DNA of 64,000 bases. It comes from Bradyrhizobium sp. CCBAU 51627. GTDB taxonomy: Bacteria; Pseudomonadota; Alphaproteobacteria; Rhizobiales; Xanthobacteraceae. The stretch is from positions 1 to 64,000 of the forward strand of contig NZ_LBJG01000091.1 in NCBI RefSeq assembly GCF_028128765.1. The letters run 5' to 3'. This document shows positions 39,063-49,626 of this stretch, piece by piece. The translations under genes were made by a program, and so were the position numbers. Position 1 is the stretch's first letter; each line of letters starts with the position of its first letter. The notes under the pieces were generated by a model. That model had not been told where the DNA came from. It did not search any database and saw only the letters and a list, made by a program, of their open reading frames with translations.

Positions 39063-40130
39063 GTGCGCGGTGGCGACAATCGCCCAGGCGAGCTGTTCCG
39101 TTACGTTGATCTGGCGGCGCGGGTGCGGCGCGATCATCCGCTAAGAGCAATCCGGACCATGAGGCACTGTTGGCGCTGGAGCGCGAGTTTGCCACGCTCT
39201 ATTCGCCAATTGGGCGGCCGTCGGTCCAGCCGGAGAAGCTGCTGCTGGCGATGCTGTTGCAGACATTTTATTCGATCCGCTCGGAGCGGCTTTTCACGGC
39301 GCGACTGGAGTACGACCTGCTGTTCCGCTGGTTCGTCGGAATTGGCGTTGACGACGCCGCTTGGGATCATTCGGTGTTCTCGAAGAACCGCAATCGGCTG
39401 CAGGTAGGCGACGTCGCGGCGAAGTTCCTGGCGGCGGTGCTGGCGCAGCCGAAGGCGAAAAAGCTTCTGTCGAGCGATCATTTTTCGGCCGATGGCACGC
39501 TGATCGAGGGCTGGGCCTTGATGAGTCAAGCCGAAGGACGGCTCCGGCGAGCCGCCGGCGTCAGGCGGCGGGCGCAATGCCGACGCGGACTTCCATGGCC
39601 GGAAACTCTCGAACGACACCCATGCTTTGACCAGTGATCCGGTCGCCAGGCTTTACCGCAAGGGCGAAGACCAAGCTGTGCTTCATCGAGCACGAGCTGG
39701 TGGAGAACCGCCACGGCCTGCTGGTCGACGCCTGCCTGACGCAGGCCGACCGACATGCCGAGCGGTGACCGCGCTGCACATGATCGAGCCTCGTGCCGAT
39801 CGACCGATAGCGATCACGCTTGGCGCCGACAAAGCCTACGATGCAGAAGACCTCGTGAACGAGCTGCGCCCGATCAACGTGAGGTCACATGTTGCACAGA
39901 ATACCATTCGGCTGCAGCTCTGCGATCGAGGGGCGAACGACCTGGCACGGCGTTATGCCGTCAGCCAGCGCATTCGCAAGCCGATCGAGGAGGCATTCGG
40001 CTGAATGAAGACGGTCGTGGCAAGAGAAGACCAGGTACCGTGGCCGTGATCGCGTCGCGTGGGCTTTTGCTTCCCGCCGCCGCCCACAACTTGGTGCGAT
40101 TGCCCAAGCTGATCGCGGAGGCCGGCTGAT
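39063..40130 (+). pseudogene. IS5-family transposase, multiply frameshifted
   Basis: The frames read MRGGDNRPGELFRYVDLAARV, then GRPSVQPEKLLLAMLLQTFYS, LLFRWFVGIGVDDAAWDHSVF, SSDHFSADGTLIEGWAL, DRPIAITLGADKAYDAEDLVN and RIRKPIEEAFG. This is a nearly full-length IS5-type transposase broken by at least four frameshifts. The right end runs into unrelated sequence near 40130. Confidence 0.85.
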
Positions 40131-40164
40131 GGCCAGAGTGCCCGGCTTCACTAAGACTTTCGCG

Positions 40165-40500
40165 GCCGCTGGCGCATCGTCGAAATGGACAACTGGGACA
40201 GCGCCTTCCTCGATCTTGTCAAAGAAGGTGCATCTCACCTTCGGGCAAGCCGATGGCGAAATCGCCCTTGGGACTCTCAAGGGCTTCCTGGAGTGCGCTA
40301 TGGCACTCGCGGGGGATCGGCCTCCGCCGAGTTCTCATGGGAAGGGCACGAGAATGATCCGACCTGAGGTCACGGATGGGCTATGGTCGGCACCGCGCGC
40401 CGGTCGGCGGTTACTTCCACATCCACAATGGCGACGATGGCGGCAAAGCGCCAAGAGCGGGTGCCGCGACCGTCAGAAAGTGAGAATTGCTGCTGGATCG
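40165..40500 (+). pseudogene. Possible remnant of a small conserved rhizobial hypothetical gene
   Basis: Frames contain MDNWDSAFLDLVKEG, RYGTRGGSASAEFSWEGH and, across a frameshift, GWAMVGTARRS and FHIHNGDDGG. These resemble a short, acidic hypothetical protein common in rhizobia, recalled from memory and unchecked. If so, it is inactivated here. No function is known. Confidence 0.3.
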
Positions 40501-40759
40501 TGGCGAGCCCGCTCCTCGATTCGGGCACCAACGCCCTGTGGCACAGCTTCCGCCGCAAGACGCTCGCCAGTTAGTTCCCAGCGAACAACGCGTCGCTCTT
40601 ACGAAGCTCCTCACGTAGGTGCGGCTCGCTGGCCATTCCGAGGCCCGCGTAGCCAGCTCAAACCCGGCCACCCATCATCACGCAAAGGCCATCAATCACC
40701 TCGATCGGGCAATCCAAAACATTCCGCACAAGTCAAGGCCTGGCATGGTGATCTTCTCG

Positions 40760-41330
40760 CGACGCTCACGCTTCGATCTCCGTTGTCACTTGACGGATCC
40801 GTTCTTCGAGGCGGAAGAGATCGGCGTAGAGATCGCCGACCAGACGCCGCATCACCGGTGATATCTCGTTTTCGCTCGTCTTCAAGCGCGCAGCAGCTCG
40901 AGCTTGAATATTCCAGCACCCTGACGCTAAGGGACGCCGTGCTCGAGGCACAAAGCCCGCATATAATTGATCGGACGCGTCCTTGAGCCGACTATCTGGT
41001 CACGTACCGGTGCAGCGCTTGGAGATCGACCTGATTGGCTTCCTTCACCGCGACGAAACGCATTGTCGGCCGCATCGCGCCTCTAAGATCGCACCGGCGT
41101 CGATGATGTCGTTCTTGTGAGATTTCATGTAGGCCATCACGAATTGTGCGGGGATCAAGTGCACGTTGTGACCAAGTGCCTGTATCTTCCGGGCGAGCCA
41201 TAAAAGTGCGTCTGGGTTGAGGTGAGTTGAATTTGCGGCTGAAGAATTACTATTGTACGGTGTAAACGACACGTGCGAGTAAATTCGCGGACCGACAATC
41301 GAGTTCGGATTGTGGCGCGGTTCAGCCTGT
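40760..41330 (-). pseudogene. IS110-family transposase N-terminal half, degraded
   Basis: Minus-strand frames read LLWLARKIQALGHNVHLIPA, KSHKNDIIDAGAI, RPTMRFVAVKEANQVDLQALH and, further on, MRRLVGDLYADLFRLEERI. These follow the IS110 DEDD domain and hinge. Frameshifts and stops are numerous, and the C-terminal Transposase_20 domain is not seen. Confidence 0.7.
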
Positions 41331-41492
41331 TAGGCGTAAGTTCGTGGGAGTGACGCCGCCGATTGCGAACGACAGCCAATTAGGCCGAAATCAGCTATCG
41401 CCTCCATTGACGATGGCCTCCTGCCAGTTTTTTCTGCCGTGCGTCGCGATCGTACTCGCCAGTTCAACCGGATCAGCAATCGACCGGCCTTC

Positions 41493-42440
41493 TCAAAGTG
41501 GTGGCAGCTCGACGTTTGGAATGTCGCCAATATCAATTCCGACTTCCTGAGCCCTCTTGAGGACATCCATGGCAGTCCGAACAAGTGCATAGTCCAGCAT
41601 TGTTGATTTGTGCCGAACCGCGCCCTCACCGCGGCAAGTGGCCTCCGCCAAGATGGACACGATGTCACGGGCCTCATTGATCTCATCCTGCGATGGCGAG
41701 TAGATTTCATTGATGATGGGGATATGGCTAGGGTGGATTGCTGACGCCCAAGACGCGCCCATGCGCTTCGATCTTTCGCCAATTCGTCGCACTAAGTCGA
41801 GGTCGTCCAGTTTCGCGGTCATGGCGCCTTCAACGTGTATAATCCCAGCAGCGCGAGCTTGCACCACCGAGTCGGCTCCAAAGCACATCCCCTCATCGGC
41901 CAAGTCATTGAACTGCAGGCCCAGGGACCGAGCCATGTCTCCACCTGGGGTGGGGCCGCCAGCACCGCCGGCCCGTTTGACCCTCTGGGATGCCATGCAT
42001 AGTTGGTATAACTGGTATCTTCCCACTGCAGATTCCGGGTACGGACAAATCTCGATCCGGCCGACCGGGAGCCCACGCGACCTCTCGAAGTCCGCAAGCA
42101 CGAGGTCCAGAGCGGCAATCTCTTCCGGATCTTCAGTCTTAGCTACCGCCACCCCATCCAGGCCAGCGATTACAACCGCGTTAAGGTCGTCTAGCAGATA
42201 GCCTGTTCGCCACCCATTGGCCCTCACAAAGCGCCCGAAGGGGCCGGTGCATAGCTCCTTGATAGCTACCGCGACCGCCTTGCGAGCTCCAGCTTTTTGA
42301 CTAACCTCGACCGAGTCTTCTAGGTCGAACATCAGGGCATCCGCTCCATATTTGGGCGCCTTCAACATCCAGTCGAGTTTATTTCCAGGGACGTAGAGCA
42401 TTGAGCGATACCAGCGAGCTTCTCGAAAGGTCTGGGGCAT
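41493..42440 (-). CDS. HpcH/HpaI aldolase/citrate-lyase-family protein, copy 1
   Basis: This 315-aa CitE-like TIM-barrel lyase has the N-terminal phosphate/CoA-handling motif RSMLYVPGNK, the metal-binding FDLEDSVEV, and RANGWRTGYLLDD. Members cleave or form malyl-CoA, citramalyl-CoA or related thioesters. The track of the frame to 42482 is rejected in favour of ATG at 42440 (MPQTFREARWY), which has AAGGAAGAAG upstream and aligns with the start of copy 2 at 62178-63122. The two copies are about 70% identical by eye. It is downstream of the iron alcohol dehydrogenase on the same strand, but with a 275-bp gap. Confidence 0.87.
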   Translation of the reverse strand: MPQTFREARWYRSMLYVPGNKLDWMLKAPKYGADALMFDLEDSVEVSQKAGARKAVAVAIKELCTGPFGRFVRANGWRTGYLLDDLNAVVIAGLDGVAVAKTEDPEEIAALDLVLADFERSRGLPVGRIEICPYPESAVGRYQLYQLCMASQRVKRAGGAGGPTPGGDMARSLGLQFNDLADEGMCFGADSVVQARAAGIIHVEGAMTAKLDDLDLVRRIGERSKRMGASWASAIHPSHIPIINEIYSPSQDEINEARDIVSILAEATCRGEGAVRHKSTMLDYALVRTAMDVLKRAQEVGIDIGDIPNVELPPL

Positions 42441-42715
42441 AATCTTCTTCCTTGTTCGGAACTCACATTTGCAACGCCGCATCGAGGCCGATGCCTCTTG
42501 CTGTCTTGGGACCCACCGTTTTAGCTTAAATGTTTTTACATATCTGAATTGCCCGCGAACCTACCTCTCCTGGCGGGCTGACTCGCGCGAGGTCGGTCCG
42601 ATGTCTTCTCGAGCATTGGACTATCTCGTGGGCAACTCCTGCTCGCGATGGTCGGCGCCAGTCCGCAGATCTGGCATTATGGGCCTTGCAGCAATCGGGT
42701 GACTGGTGCCGTGCA

Positions 42716-43891
42716 TTAGGGAGGCATCCGGTCGCCCAAAGCATCTCTGTAAATCGCGAGAGCATCTTCGAAGCGGACTTCCCGTGGATTATTGACAAGC
42801 AGCCGCGTCTGCTTCATCGCTTCCCCGGCAAGTTTGTTCAGATCTTGGGCGCCGATCCCGACCTCGGCCAAGGACAGCGGAATCTCACAGTCTCGGCAGA
42901 TAGCTGCCATTGCATCGACAAACAGCCGGGCTCGCTCGGCGACCACCAGGTTGACAGCCTGGAAATCGACAATAGGCGCGAGTTCAGCATAGAGAAGCTC
43001 GGCCGCGGGCAGGTTGAAGCGAAGGACCTGCGTTAACATCAGGGCATTCGAAACTCCATGAGGCACATGGAAACTCGTACCAATCGGATATGCTAGCGCG
43101 TGGACGGCCGCCACAGGCGCGTTGGCGAATGCCATGCCGGCGAGCATCGATCCTAGCAGCATCTGCGACCGCGCTTCTATGTCCTGCCCGTCCTCGCACA
43201 CTCGACGTACATTGGCCGAGAGCAGGCAAAGCGCCTGACGAGCAAACTGATCCGACATCGGGTTCTTCCTGTGCCTGCTAGTGTAGGCTTCGATCGCATG
43301 TACCATGGCGTCGATACCAGTGGCGGCTGTGACGAATGCCGGTAGGCTGAGAGTCAGCTCGGCATCCAGGATAGCCCAATCGGGGATGAGGACCGACGAA
43401 ACGACACCTTTCTTCTGCGCGGTGGGTGTGGTGACGATCGCGATCGGTGTTACTTCCGAGCCGGTCCCCGCTGTAGTCGGCGCCAACAATAGCGGCAAGC
43501 GTTGTCCTTTGGCGAGACCAACACCGTAAATGTCGTCGAGACGATCTGGGGTCTTCGCTAGATAGGCCACAAGTTTGGCTGTATCGAGGACACTCCCGCC
43601 CCCAATGGATAGCACAACATCGATGCTGTCGGCTCGACAAGCCGCAACAGCAGCTTCCACCGCGTACGAGGGGCAATCAGTGACGACATCCTCAAAAATG
43701 CTGACGCCAATACCGGCTGCTGCCAGTGAGGCCTCGGCGCCTGCCGTTAGACCAGCCGAGCGCACGATCTTACCGGTGACCAACATGACGCGGCGAGCGT
43801 CAAAGTTAGCGATGAGCTCTCCCACGTTGCGGGAAGCTCCCCGCTGGAACAAAATATTGGGGGGCGCTTGAAAGGTAAAACTTCTCACCAT
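42716..43891 (-). CDS. Iron-containing (type III) alcohol dehydrogenase
   Basis: This 391-aa protein has the NAD-binding GGGSVLDTAK stretch and PTTAGTGSEVTP. The metal site residues are visible in TGIDAMVHAIEAYTS (Asp, His), AAVHALAYPIG (His) and FHVPHGVSNALM (His). The family includes 1,3-propanediol, lactaldehyde and 4-hydroxybutyrate dehydrogenases and maleylacetate reductase. The proximity of a 4-hydroxybutyryl-CoA-dehydratase-like gene at 48070 makes 4-hydroxybutyrate dehydrogenase an attractive guess. AAGGA precedes ATG GTG. It is convergent with nothing and may share a transcript with the lyase at 41493. Confidence 0.88.
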   Translation of the reverse strand: MVRSFTFQAPPNILFQRGASRNVGELIANFDARRVMLVTGKIVRSAGLTAGAEASLAAAGIGVSIFEDVVTDCPSYAVEAAVAACRADSIDVVLSIGGGSVLDTAKLVAYLAKTPDRLDDIYGVGLAKGQRLPLLLAPTTAGTGSEVTPIAIVTTPTAQKKGVVSSVLIPDWAILDAELTLSLPAFVTAATGIDAMVHAIEAYTSRHRKNPMSDQFARQALCLLSANVRRVCEDGQDIEARSQMLLGSMLAGMAFANAPVAAVHALAYPIGTSFHVPHGVSNALMLTQVLRFNLPAAELLYAELAPIVDFQAVNLVVAERARLFVDAMAAICRDCEIPLSLAEVGIGAQDLNKLAGEAMKQTRLLVNNPREVRFEDALAIYRDALGDRMPP

Positions 43892-44146
43892 TCTTCAGTC
43901 CTTCTATGCCTCTCGCACAATGAAGCGACGAGCGCAGTACCACCACCGATGCTTCAGCATTACCTCTTCTTGGTGATGTCGTGCACATTCAGAGGTTCGC
44001 GAGTGCCGTAGCCTGTTTCTCCTTGGCACAGCACCAGCCGTGAAGACGGAGACCGCACTGGACAACACCGCAGCCAATTGGTCATCACCACACTGGGCCC
44101 AGCGGCTTCGATCGAGCACCTCGATAAGCTGTGCATCCGTGCCGCC

Positions 44147-45790
44147 CTACACGACCTCCACCACACGCTGGCCCACGCCCTCGACGAGCACGCGGGTGTT
44201 CTCGGAATAGTCGATCGGCACATCGACTAGGTGGACACCACCTTCGGTGAAAGCGGCCTCCAGAGTCGGCACCAGTGCATCCGCAGACTTTACGCGTGCT
44301 CCCTTCGCGCCAAACGATTGGGCGTAGCGCACGAAGTCCGGATTTCCAAACGAAAGGCCGAAATCGACGAAGTTGCGCGCGGCCTGCTTCCAGCGGATCA
44401 TGCCGTACGCTCCATCATTCAAGATCAGCACAACCAAGCTAAGTTTGAGCCGCACAGCCGTTTCTAGCTCCTGGCTGTTCATCATGAATCCGCCATCACC
44501 GCAAACCGCCATCACCCGTCGATCTGGATAAAGCAAGGCGGCCGTCATTGCCGACGGCAGCCCAGCGCCCATTGTGGCGAGCGCATTGTCGAGTAGCAGC
44601 GTATTCGGAACACACGTAAAGTAGTGGCGCGCCCAACAGATCTTGTACATGCCATTATCGAGCGCAACGATGCCGTCCTCCGGGATCACTTTGCGGACGT
44701 CCTGAACCAGCCGCTGCGGCGTGATAGGCCAACGGCGTTCCGTCGCGCGGTCAGCACCCCGGTTCAGAGTGCTATGACGTAACGACAGCAGCGCCTTTGC
44801 GTTCGAGAGCTTTCCTTCGACACGATCGGCAAGCAGTTGAAGACTCGGTCCCACGTCGCCCACAATCTCCGCATGCGGGAAATAGACCTGCTCCACCGCC
44901 GCTGGCGTATAGCTGACGTGAATTACGTGAGGGCCGTTTCGCCCCATGACGAACGGCGGCTTTTCTACAGTATCATGCCCGATCGCGATAATAAGATCCG
45001 CCTCATTGATTGCCTCGTGAACATAGTCGCCCTCAGAGACAGCAGCGGTCCCCATGTACAGACTTGTCTCGCCGGGCGCCGAGCCCTTTCCCATCTGCGT
45101 GGTGAAAAACGGAATGCCAGTACGGTGCACGAAGCCCGCAATTCCGAAGGTTGAGCGCGGCCGACTCGCCGCCGCTCCCAACATGATGAGCGGCCGCTTA
45201 GAGCCCAGAATGATCTCGGCTGCGCGGTCGAGCGCCACGCGATGCGCAACCGGGATTTCGATCGGATGAATCGGCACCATGGGCACCGGCTCGATTTCGC
45301 CTGCGGCGATATCCTCAGGCAGCTCGAGATGAACGGGGCCCGGTCGTTCCTCCATCGCGATACGAAACGCATCGCGAACCAGCGTAGGAATCCTCTGCGG
45401 GCTTACGATTTGTCGCGACAGCTTCGTAAGTGGTTTCATCGAAGCGATCACATCGACAAGCTGAAAAAGCGCCTCTCGACCGCTCATGATCTCCTTTTGA
45501 CCCGTAATCAAGATCATCGGCATTGCACCAAGGTGCGCATAGGCGGCGCCGGTCGACAGGTTAAGCGCGCCAGGACCGCAAGCTGCCATGCAGACGCCGG
45601 GGCGACCGGTGAGCCGTCCGTATGTCGCAGCCATGAACGCGGCGGCCTGTTCATGGCGGGTCAGCACCCACTCGATCTTCGAATTCCGGAGCGATTCGAG
45701 CAAATCGAGATTCCCTTCGCCGGGCACGCCAAAGACGCGATCGACCCCCTCATGTAACAACGCTTTGACAAGCAACTCCGCCCCCGTCAT
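44147..45790 (-). CDS. Acetolactate-synthase-like ThDP-dependent enzyme
   Basis: At 547 aa it has the three-domain ThDP layout. The Pyr domain carries catalytic Glu in VLTRHEQAAAF (E47), there is a central FAD/regulatory-type domain, and the PP domain has GDGGFMMNSQELETAV through LVVLILND. SKLARQIV-like and PGPVHLELPEDIA blocks fit the large-subunit ALS group. There is no small subunit nearby, so a catabolic or special-purpose carboligase or decarboxylase is possible. The frame reaches 45922, but ATG at 45790 (MTGAELLVKALL) fits the family and has GGGAG upstream. A truncated duplicate of its middle lies immediately upstream. Confidence 0.86.
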   Translation of the reverse strand: MTGAELLVKALLHEGVDRVFGVPGEGNLDLLESLRNSKIEWVLTRHEQAAAFMAATYGRLTGRPGVCMAACGPGALNLSTGAAYAHLGAMPMILITGQKEIMSGREALFQLVDVIASMKPLTKLSRQIVSPQRIPTLVRDAFRIAMEERPGPVHLELPEDIAAGEIEPVPMVPIHPIEIPVAHRVALDRAAEIILGSKRPLIMLGAAASRPRSTFGIAGFVHRTGIPFFTTQMGKGSAPGETSLYMGTAAVSEGDYVHEAINEADLIIAIGHDTVEKPPFVMGRNGPHVIHVSYTPAAVEQVYFPHAEIVGDVGPSLQLLADRVEGKLSNAKALLSLRHSTLNRGADRATERRWPITPQRLVQDVRKVIPEDGIVALDNGMYKICWARHYFTCVPNTLLLDNALATMGAGLPSAMTAALLYPDRRVMAVCGDGGFMMNSQELETAVRLKLSLVVLILNDGAYGMIRWKQAARNFVDFGLSFGNPDFVRYAQSFGAKGARVKSADALVPTLEAAFTEGGVHLVDVPIDYSENTRVLVEGVGQRVVEVV

Positions 45791-45929
45791 TATCCTGAAC
45801 TCCCTATTCTCAAGACGATGCGATATGTCAGCTCGCAGCGTCTGAACGATCGCACGCTGCAGCCGAGGCATGGGTTTCAGCTTGTTGACATGGTTCAACA
45901 TCACCCTGGCAAATAGCGGCAACTTATTC

Positions 45930-46260
45930 CTAACATAGGTACAGGCAGCGGCGCGCCCACCAGATCTTGTAGATGCCGCTATCGAGCGCCACGATGCCGT
46001 TCTCCGGGATCACTTTGCGCACGTCGTGAACCGGCCCCCTAGGCGTGACAGGCCAACGACTTCCCCTGCCTGCTCGGCAACGCGTTTCAGAATGCTCTGA
46101 CGTAGCGACAGCAGCGCCTCTGCGTTCGCGAGCTTGCCTTCAACATGGTCGGCAAGCAGTTCGAGACTGCGCCCCATGGCGCCAACGATCTCCGCATGCG
46201 GTAAACAGACTTGCTCCACTGTCGCTGGCGTATAGCCGACATGAGGGCCCTTCGACCGTC
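45930..46260 (-). pseudogene. Fragment of an acetolactate-synthase-like paralogue
   Basis: Minus frames read VEQVCLPHAEIVGAMGRSLE, LADHVEGKLANAEALLSLRQ and, after a frameshift, KVIPENGIVALDSGIYKIWW. These are very close to residues of the intact gene at 44147-45790 (VEQVYFPHAEIVGDVGPSLQ and so on). It is cut on one side by the IS256 remnant and ends just upstream of the intact copy, implying tandem duplication followed by deletion. Confidence 0.85.
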
Positions 46261-46289
46261 TGATTGATACCTTGAAGTCTCCGCTGATG

Positions 46290-46681
46290 AGCTCGATAGC
46301 AGAGCGACGGCGCAGCTCGCGCTTTGCGCATCATGGGGTCTATAAGAAATACCGCGCCAAGTACGGTCGGGCGGTTGAATGCCTCACCAAGGATCGCGAT
46401 ACGCTGCTGGCGTTCTACGACTTCCCTGCCGAGCGTTGGGATCACTTGCGAACGACAAACCCCATCGAGAGCGTGTTCGCCACCGTGCGGCACAGGACGG
46501 TGCGCACCAAGGGCTCGTTGTCGCCGACGACGGCCGGGCTGATGGTGTTCAAACTGGTCATCGCTGCAGCAAAGACTGGCGGCGGCTGAAAGGCACAAAT
46601 CAGTTGCCGAAGCTGATCGCAGGTGTCAGATTCAACGACGGCATCGAGGTCATCCAAATGCCGGCAAACCACGCCGCCTGA
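46290..46681 (+). pseudogene. IS256-family transposase C-terminal fragment
   Basis: The sequence YRAKYGRAVECLTKDRDTLL, AERWDHLRTTNPIESVFATV and RHRTVRTKGSLSPTTAGLMV is the C-terminal third of a Mutator-type transposase, with the Glu-containing NPIES motif. The end (LKGTNQLPKLIAGVRFNDGI) is in a shifted frame. It belongs to a different IS256 subgroup from the fragments at 5950 and 8969. Confidence 0.8.
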
Positions 46682-48069
46682 TCACCTCGTCACCCAAAAT
46701 CCCGCATAACTCCTCCGCTCGAACCTTGCGCCGTTCATCGCTTACGCCTTCCTGCTCTTGGTTTGCCAGAGTGTACCAGCACAGACGCTGGCTTTCCTGA
46801 TCATCGACAAAACGAGCAAAGCACTATTTGAGCTCCCATCCCCAGCCTTGCTGCGCATAGCACAAGGTCATATCGAGATTGCGATGGTCGGCGGGGCGCC
46901 GCGAGTTTAATTGTGCTCTGGGGCCTCATTCCATTTTTCCGCACGACACCCTATGCGATGGGGCGCCGGACTAGCCTGGCTCGGCACCGTTTTGGTCCCC
47001 CTTTCGCTAGATTATGTCATTGCCATCGGTTGCTATGCCTTTGCGAACGTCGGCTTCTCCTTGGCACGACGAGCAGGCTACCGAACCAAGGCTGCCATCG
47101 AGTCCCCTCGGCTCCGGCTATATTTTGATATTCTAGGCCCGCGCCCTCGGACCGCCTTTCGGGATAGCGCGCTCATGATAGACCGGCATGCTCGCACTTT
47201 GGAATGCAAGCATTGCATCTTCACGGCTAGCAAATTCTGATAGGCCGAGATCGAACTGCCAAATGCGTTGAGGCGCCGCCGCCCGGCGGCAGCAGGTAAA
47301 GGGCGCAACGGGGAAAAACTGCAAACAATCGACTTTAGCGGTTAAATCGTGCGAAGACAGCCATTCCTACGTTCTCAATCGGCTCAGAGGTGGAGTAATT
47401 GTAGATCTTGATAGTGCGCTCTCAGCGGAGATTTTACATGCCGTCTCCGAGGATAAGGCTCGCAAAGTGGCGCAGAAGCTGGTTTGCCTAGCATAGGGTG
47501 CGCGCAAACTGGTTGAGTGCTTCTTCCGTCGTATCAATCGTGTCTCACGACAAGCGCGCCAATAGTTATCTCGTGTTTGCAGTGCAATTTGACGGTCGCA
47601 AATGTGAACACCACTTAGGAGCCATAATGCAAATGGAACTGCGGGCTGACCAACGCCTTACCGGGACGCGATGAGGAGAGCGTGCGTGATCAGGCGCTCC
47701 TATGATCGCATGAAGCCGATGCCGCATATGGCGATGCTCGCGGCTATTCGTCGACCGCGACATGCCGGCGTTCCGACCGCAGCCAAAGAGGCTAAGTCGT
47801 CACACCGGTCACCTATTTTTTTAAGGACGGCCGGATCCGCAAGGACGCATTTCCTGGTGCATGACACGTAGGTGTGTGAGGTCGTGAATCCATCGGCGTC
47901 GAATGGCGAATGGGATAGTATAAGCTGCGCCAAGTGATCCCTGCCGATCGGGCGTTTCAGCCCGCTCAAGGATAGCGCCTGCCCGCTGATGAAGAAAGGC
48001 TAAGCAGCACAGCTTGCGCGTGTGCCGATGCAATTGTGTGCATAGGCTCGTTTCGTCGGAGATATCGTA
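46682..48069. other. 1.4 kb without a clear gene
   Basis: A plus frame around 46911-47240 with LSLDYVIAIGCYAFANVGFS might be a relic of a membrane transporter, but it is too short to be sure. Nothing else is recognisable. The 3' end must hold the promoter of the dehydratase-like gene. Confidence 0.35.
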
Positions 48070-49626
48070 ATGGACCAGAAATTTATCGTAGCCGATTCGA
48101 GCACCCGGCCCGGGAATCCGATCCGATCTGGCGCGGAATACATTGAGAGTCTGAGGGGACGGAAGCTGAAAGTCTATTTGATGGGCGAGGTGGTCGAAGA
48201 ACCGGTGGACCATCCGATCATCCGCCCCTCGATAAACGCGGTGGCCCAAACGTACGATCTCGCCAACGAAGATCCCGAATTGGGATCGACCGTCTCGCCT
48301 TTCACCGGCGATCGCGTGAATCGCTTCTTGCATATCTCGTCCCGGGCTGGCGATCTTGTCATGCAGAACAAGATGCAGCGCCGTCTCGGCCAACTGACGG
48401 GCACCTGCTTCCAACGCTGCGTCGGCATGGATGCGCTCAATTCGCTTCATTCCGTCACATACGATTTGGACCAGAAGTACGGCACCGACTATCATGCTCG
48501 CTTCGCGAAATTCCTAGCGAGCATGCAGAGGGCGAACCTCGTCATCGGTGGCGCCATGACCGACGTGAAAGGCGACCGCGGTAGATCTCCTTCGCAGCAG
48601 TCGGACCCAGACCTGTTCGTGCACGTCACGCGCCGCACGGCGGAAGGCGTTTATATCAGCGGAGCGAAGGCCCACCAGACCGGCTGTCTCAACTCGCACT
48701 GGCTGATCGTGATGCCAACAATGCGGCTGGACGTCGCGGAAAAAGATTACGCCATCGTTGGCGCGATACCCGTCGACGCCAAGGGAATCACCTACATCTA
48801 CGGCCGGCAATCCTGCGACACCCGCAGCGCCGAAGGCAGTGACATTGACGCGGGCAACGCACGTTTTTCCGGCCAAGAGGCGATGATCTTCTTCGAGGAC
48901 GTGTTCATTCCGCGGGAACTCGTCCTCCTCGATGGAGAGTTCGAATTTGTCTCCACGCTGGTCGAACGTTTTACCTGCTATCACCGGCGCAGTTACGTCT
49001 GCAAGACGGGGGTGGGCGACGTGCTGATCGGCGCGGCGGCGGCGATTGCGGACTACAACGGCGTCGAGCGCGCCTCCCACGTCCGCGACAAGTTGGTCGA
49101 GATGACCCACCTTAACGAGACGATCTACAGCGCCGGCATCGCGGCGAGCCATCAGGGAATTCCGATGAAGTCAGGAGCGTACCTGCCGGACGAAATGCTT
49201 GCGAATGTCTGCAAGCATCATGTGACCAAATTGCCGTACGAGATCGGACGGCTGGCACAGGATCTCGCCGGTGGACTGATGGTGACGCTGCCCTCAGAGC
49301 GGGAGCTGCGGCACGAGACCATCGGTCCGATCATCGAGAAGTACCTGAAGGGACGGGCCGAGGTCGCGACGGAGGACAGGATCCGCATCCTTCGCTTGGT
49401 GGAGAACATGACGCTTGGCAGGAACGCCGTCGGTTATCTGACGGAGTCCATGCATGGCGCCGGATCGCCGCAGGCGCAGCGAATCCAAATCGCGCGATCG
49501 ATGCAGCTCGACTTTAAGAAGGAGCTGGCGAAGTCGCTGGCCGGGGTGACGCCCGCTTCGGCCGCCGAGATCGTGGATGATCTTTCTGTCTATATGGCCA
49601 GAGTGTTCGCGCCGGTCCCGGAATGA
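48070..49626 (+). CDS. 4-hydroxybutyryl-CoA dehydratase-like protein (HpaB/AbfD family)
   Basis: This 518-aa protein belongs to the 4-hydroxyphenylacetate-3-hydroxylase/4-hydroxybutyryl-CoA dehydratase superfamily. Conserved blocks GAMTDVKGDRGRSPSQQSDP, GAKAHQTG, TYIYGRQSCDTR and CKTGVGDVLIGAA favour the dehydratase branch, which uses FAD and a [4Fe-4S] cluster. Candidate cluster ligands are C113 and C117 (TGTCFQRCVG), H305 and C311 followed by K312. C. aminobutyricum AbfD, as I recall, uses C99, C103, H292 and C299 with K300, so the His-Cys spacing here is one residue shorter. GGAG is eight bases before the ATG. It is one of few plus-strand genes in the right half; CoxG debris follows it. 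The exact substrate is uncertain. Confidence 0.87.
   Translation: MDQKFIVADSSTRPGNPIRSGAEYIESLRGRKLKVYLMGEVVEEPVDHPIIRPSINAVAQTYDLANEDPELGSTVSPFTGDRVNRFLHISSRAGDLVMQNKMQRRLGQLTGTCFQRCVGMDALNSLHSVTYDLDQKYGTDYHARFAKFLASMQRANLVIGGAMTDVKGDRGRSPSQQSDPDLFVHVTRRTAEGVYISGAKAHQTGCLNSHWLIVMPTMRLDVAEKDYAIVGAIPVDAKGITYIYGRQSCDTRSAEGSDIDAGNARFSGQEAMIFFEDVFIPRELVLLDGEFEFVSTLVERFTCYHRRSYVCKTGVGDVLIGAAAAIADYNGVERASHVRDKLVEMTHLNETIYSAGIAASHQGIPMKSGAYLPDEMLANVCKHHVTKLPYEIGRLAQDLAGGLMVTLPSERELRHETIGPIIEKYLKGRAEVATEDRIRILRLVENMTLGRNAVGYLTESMHGAGSPQAQRIQIARSMQLDFKKELAKSLAGVTPASAAEIVDDLSVYMARVFAPVPE

Noticed and set aside
46911..47240. 109-codon plus-strand frame as a membrane transporter gene
   Set aside because: Only one or two hydrophobic segments are present and similarity to MFS proteins is vague; not enough to call a gene.
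47821..48495. 224-codon minus-strand frame overlapping the dehydratase start
   Set aside because: It overlaps the strongly supported start of the AbfD-like gene and has low-complexity, arginine-rich composition.
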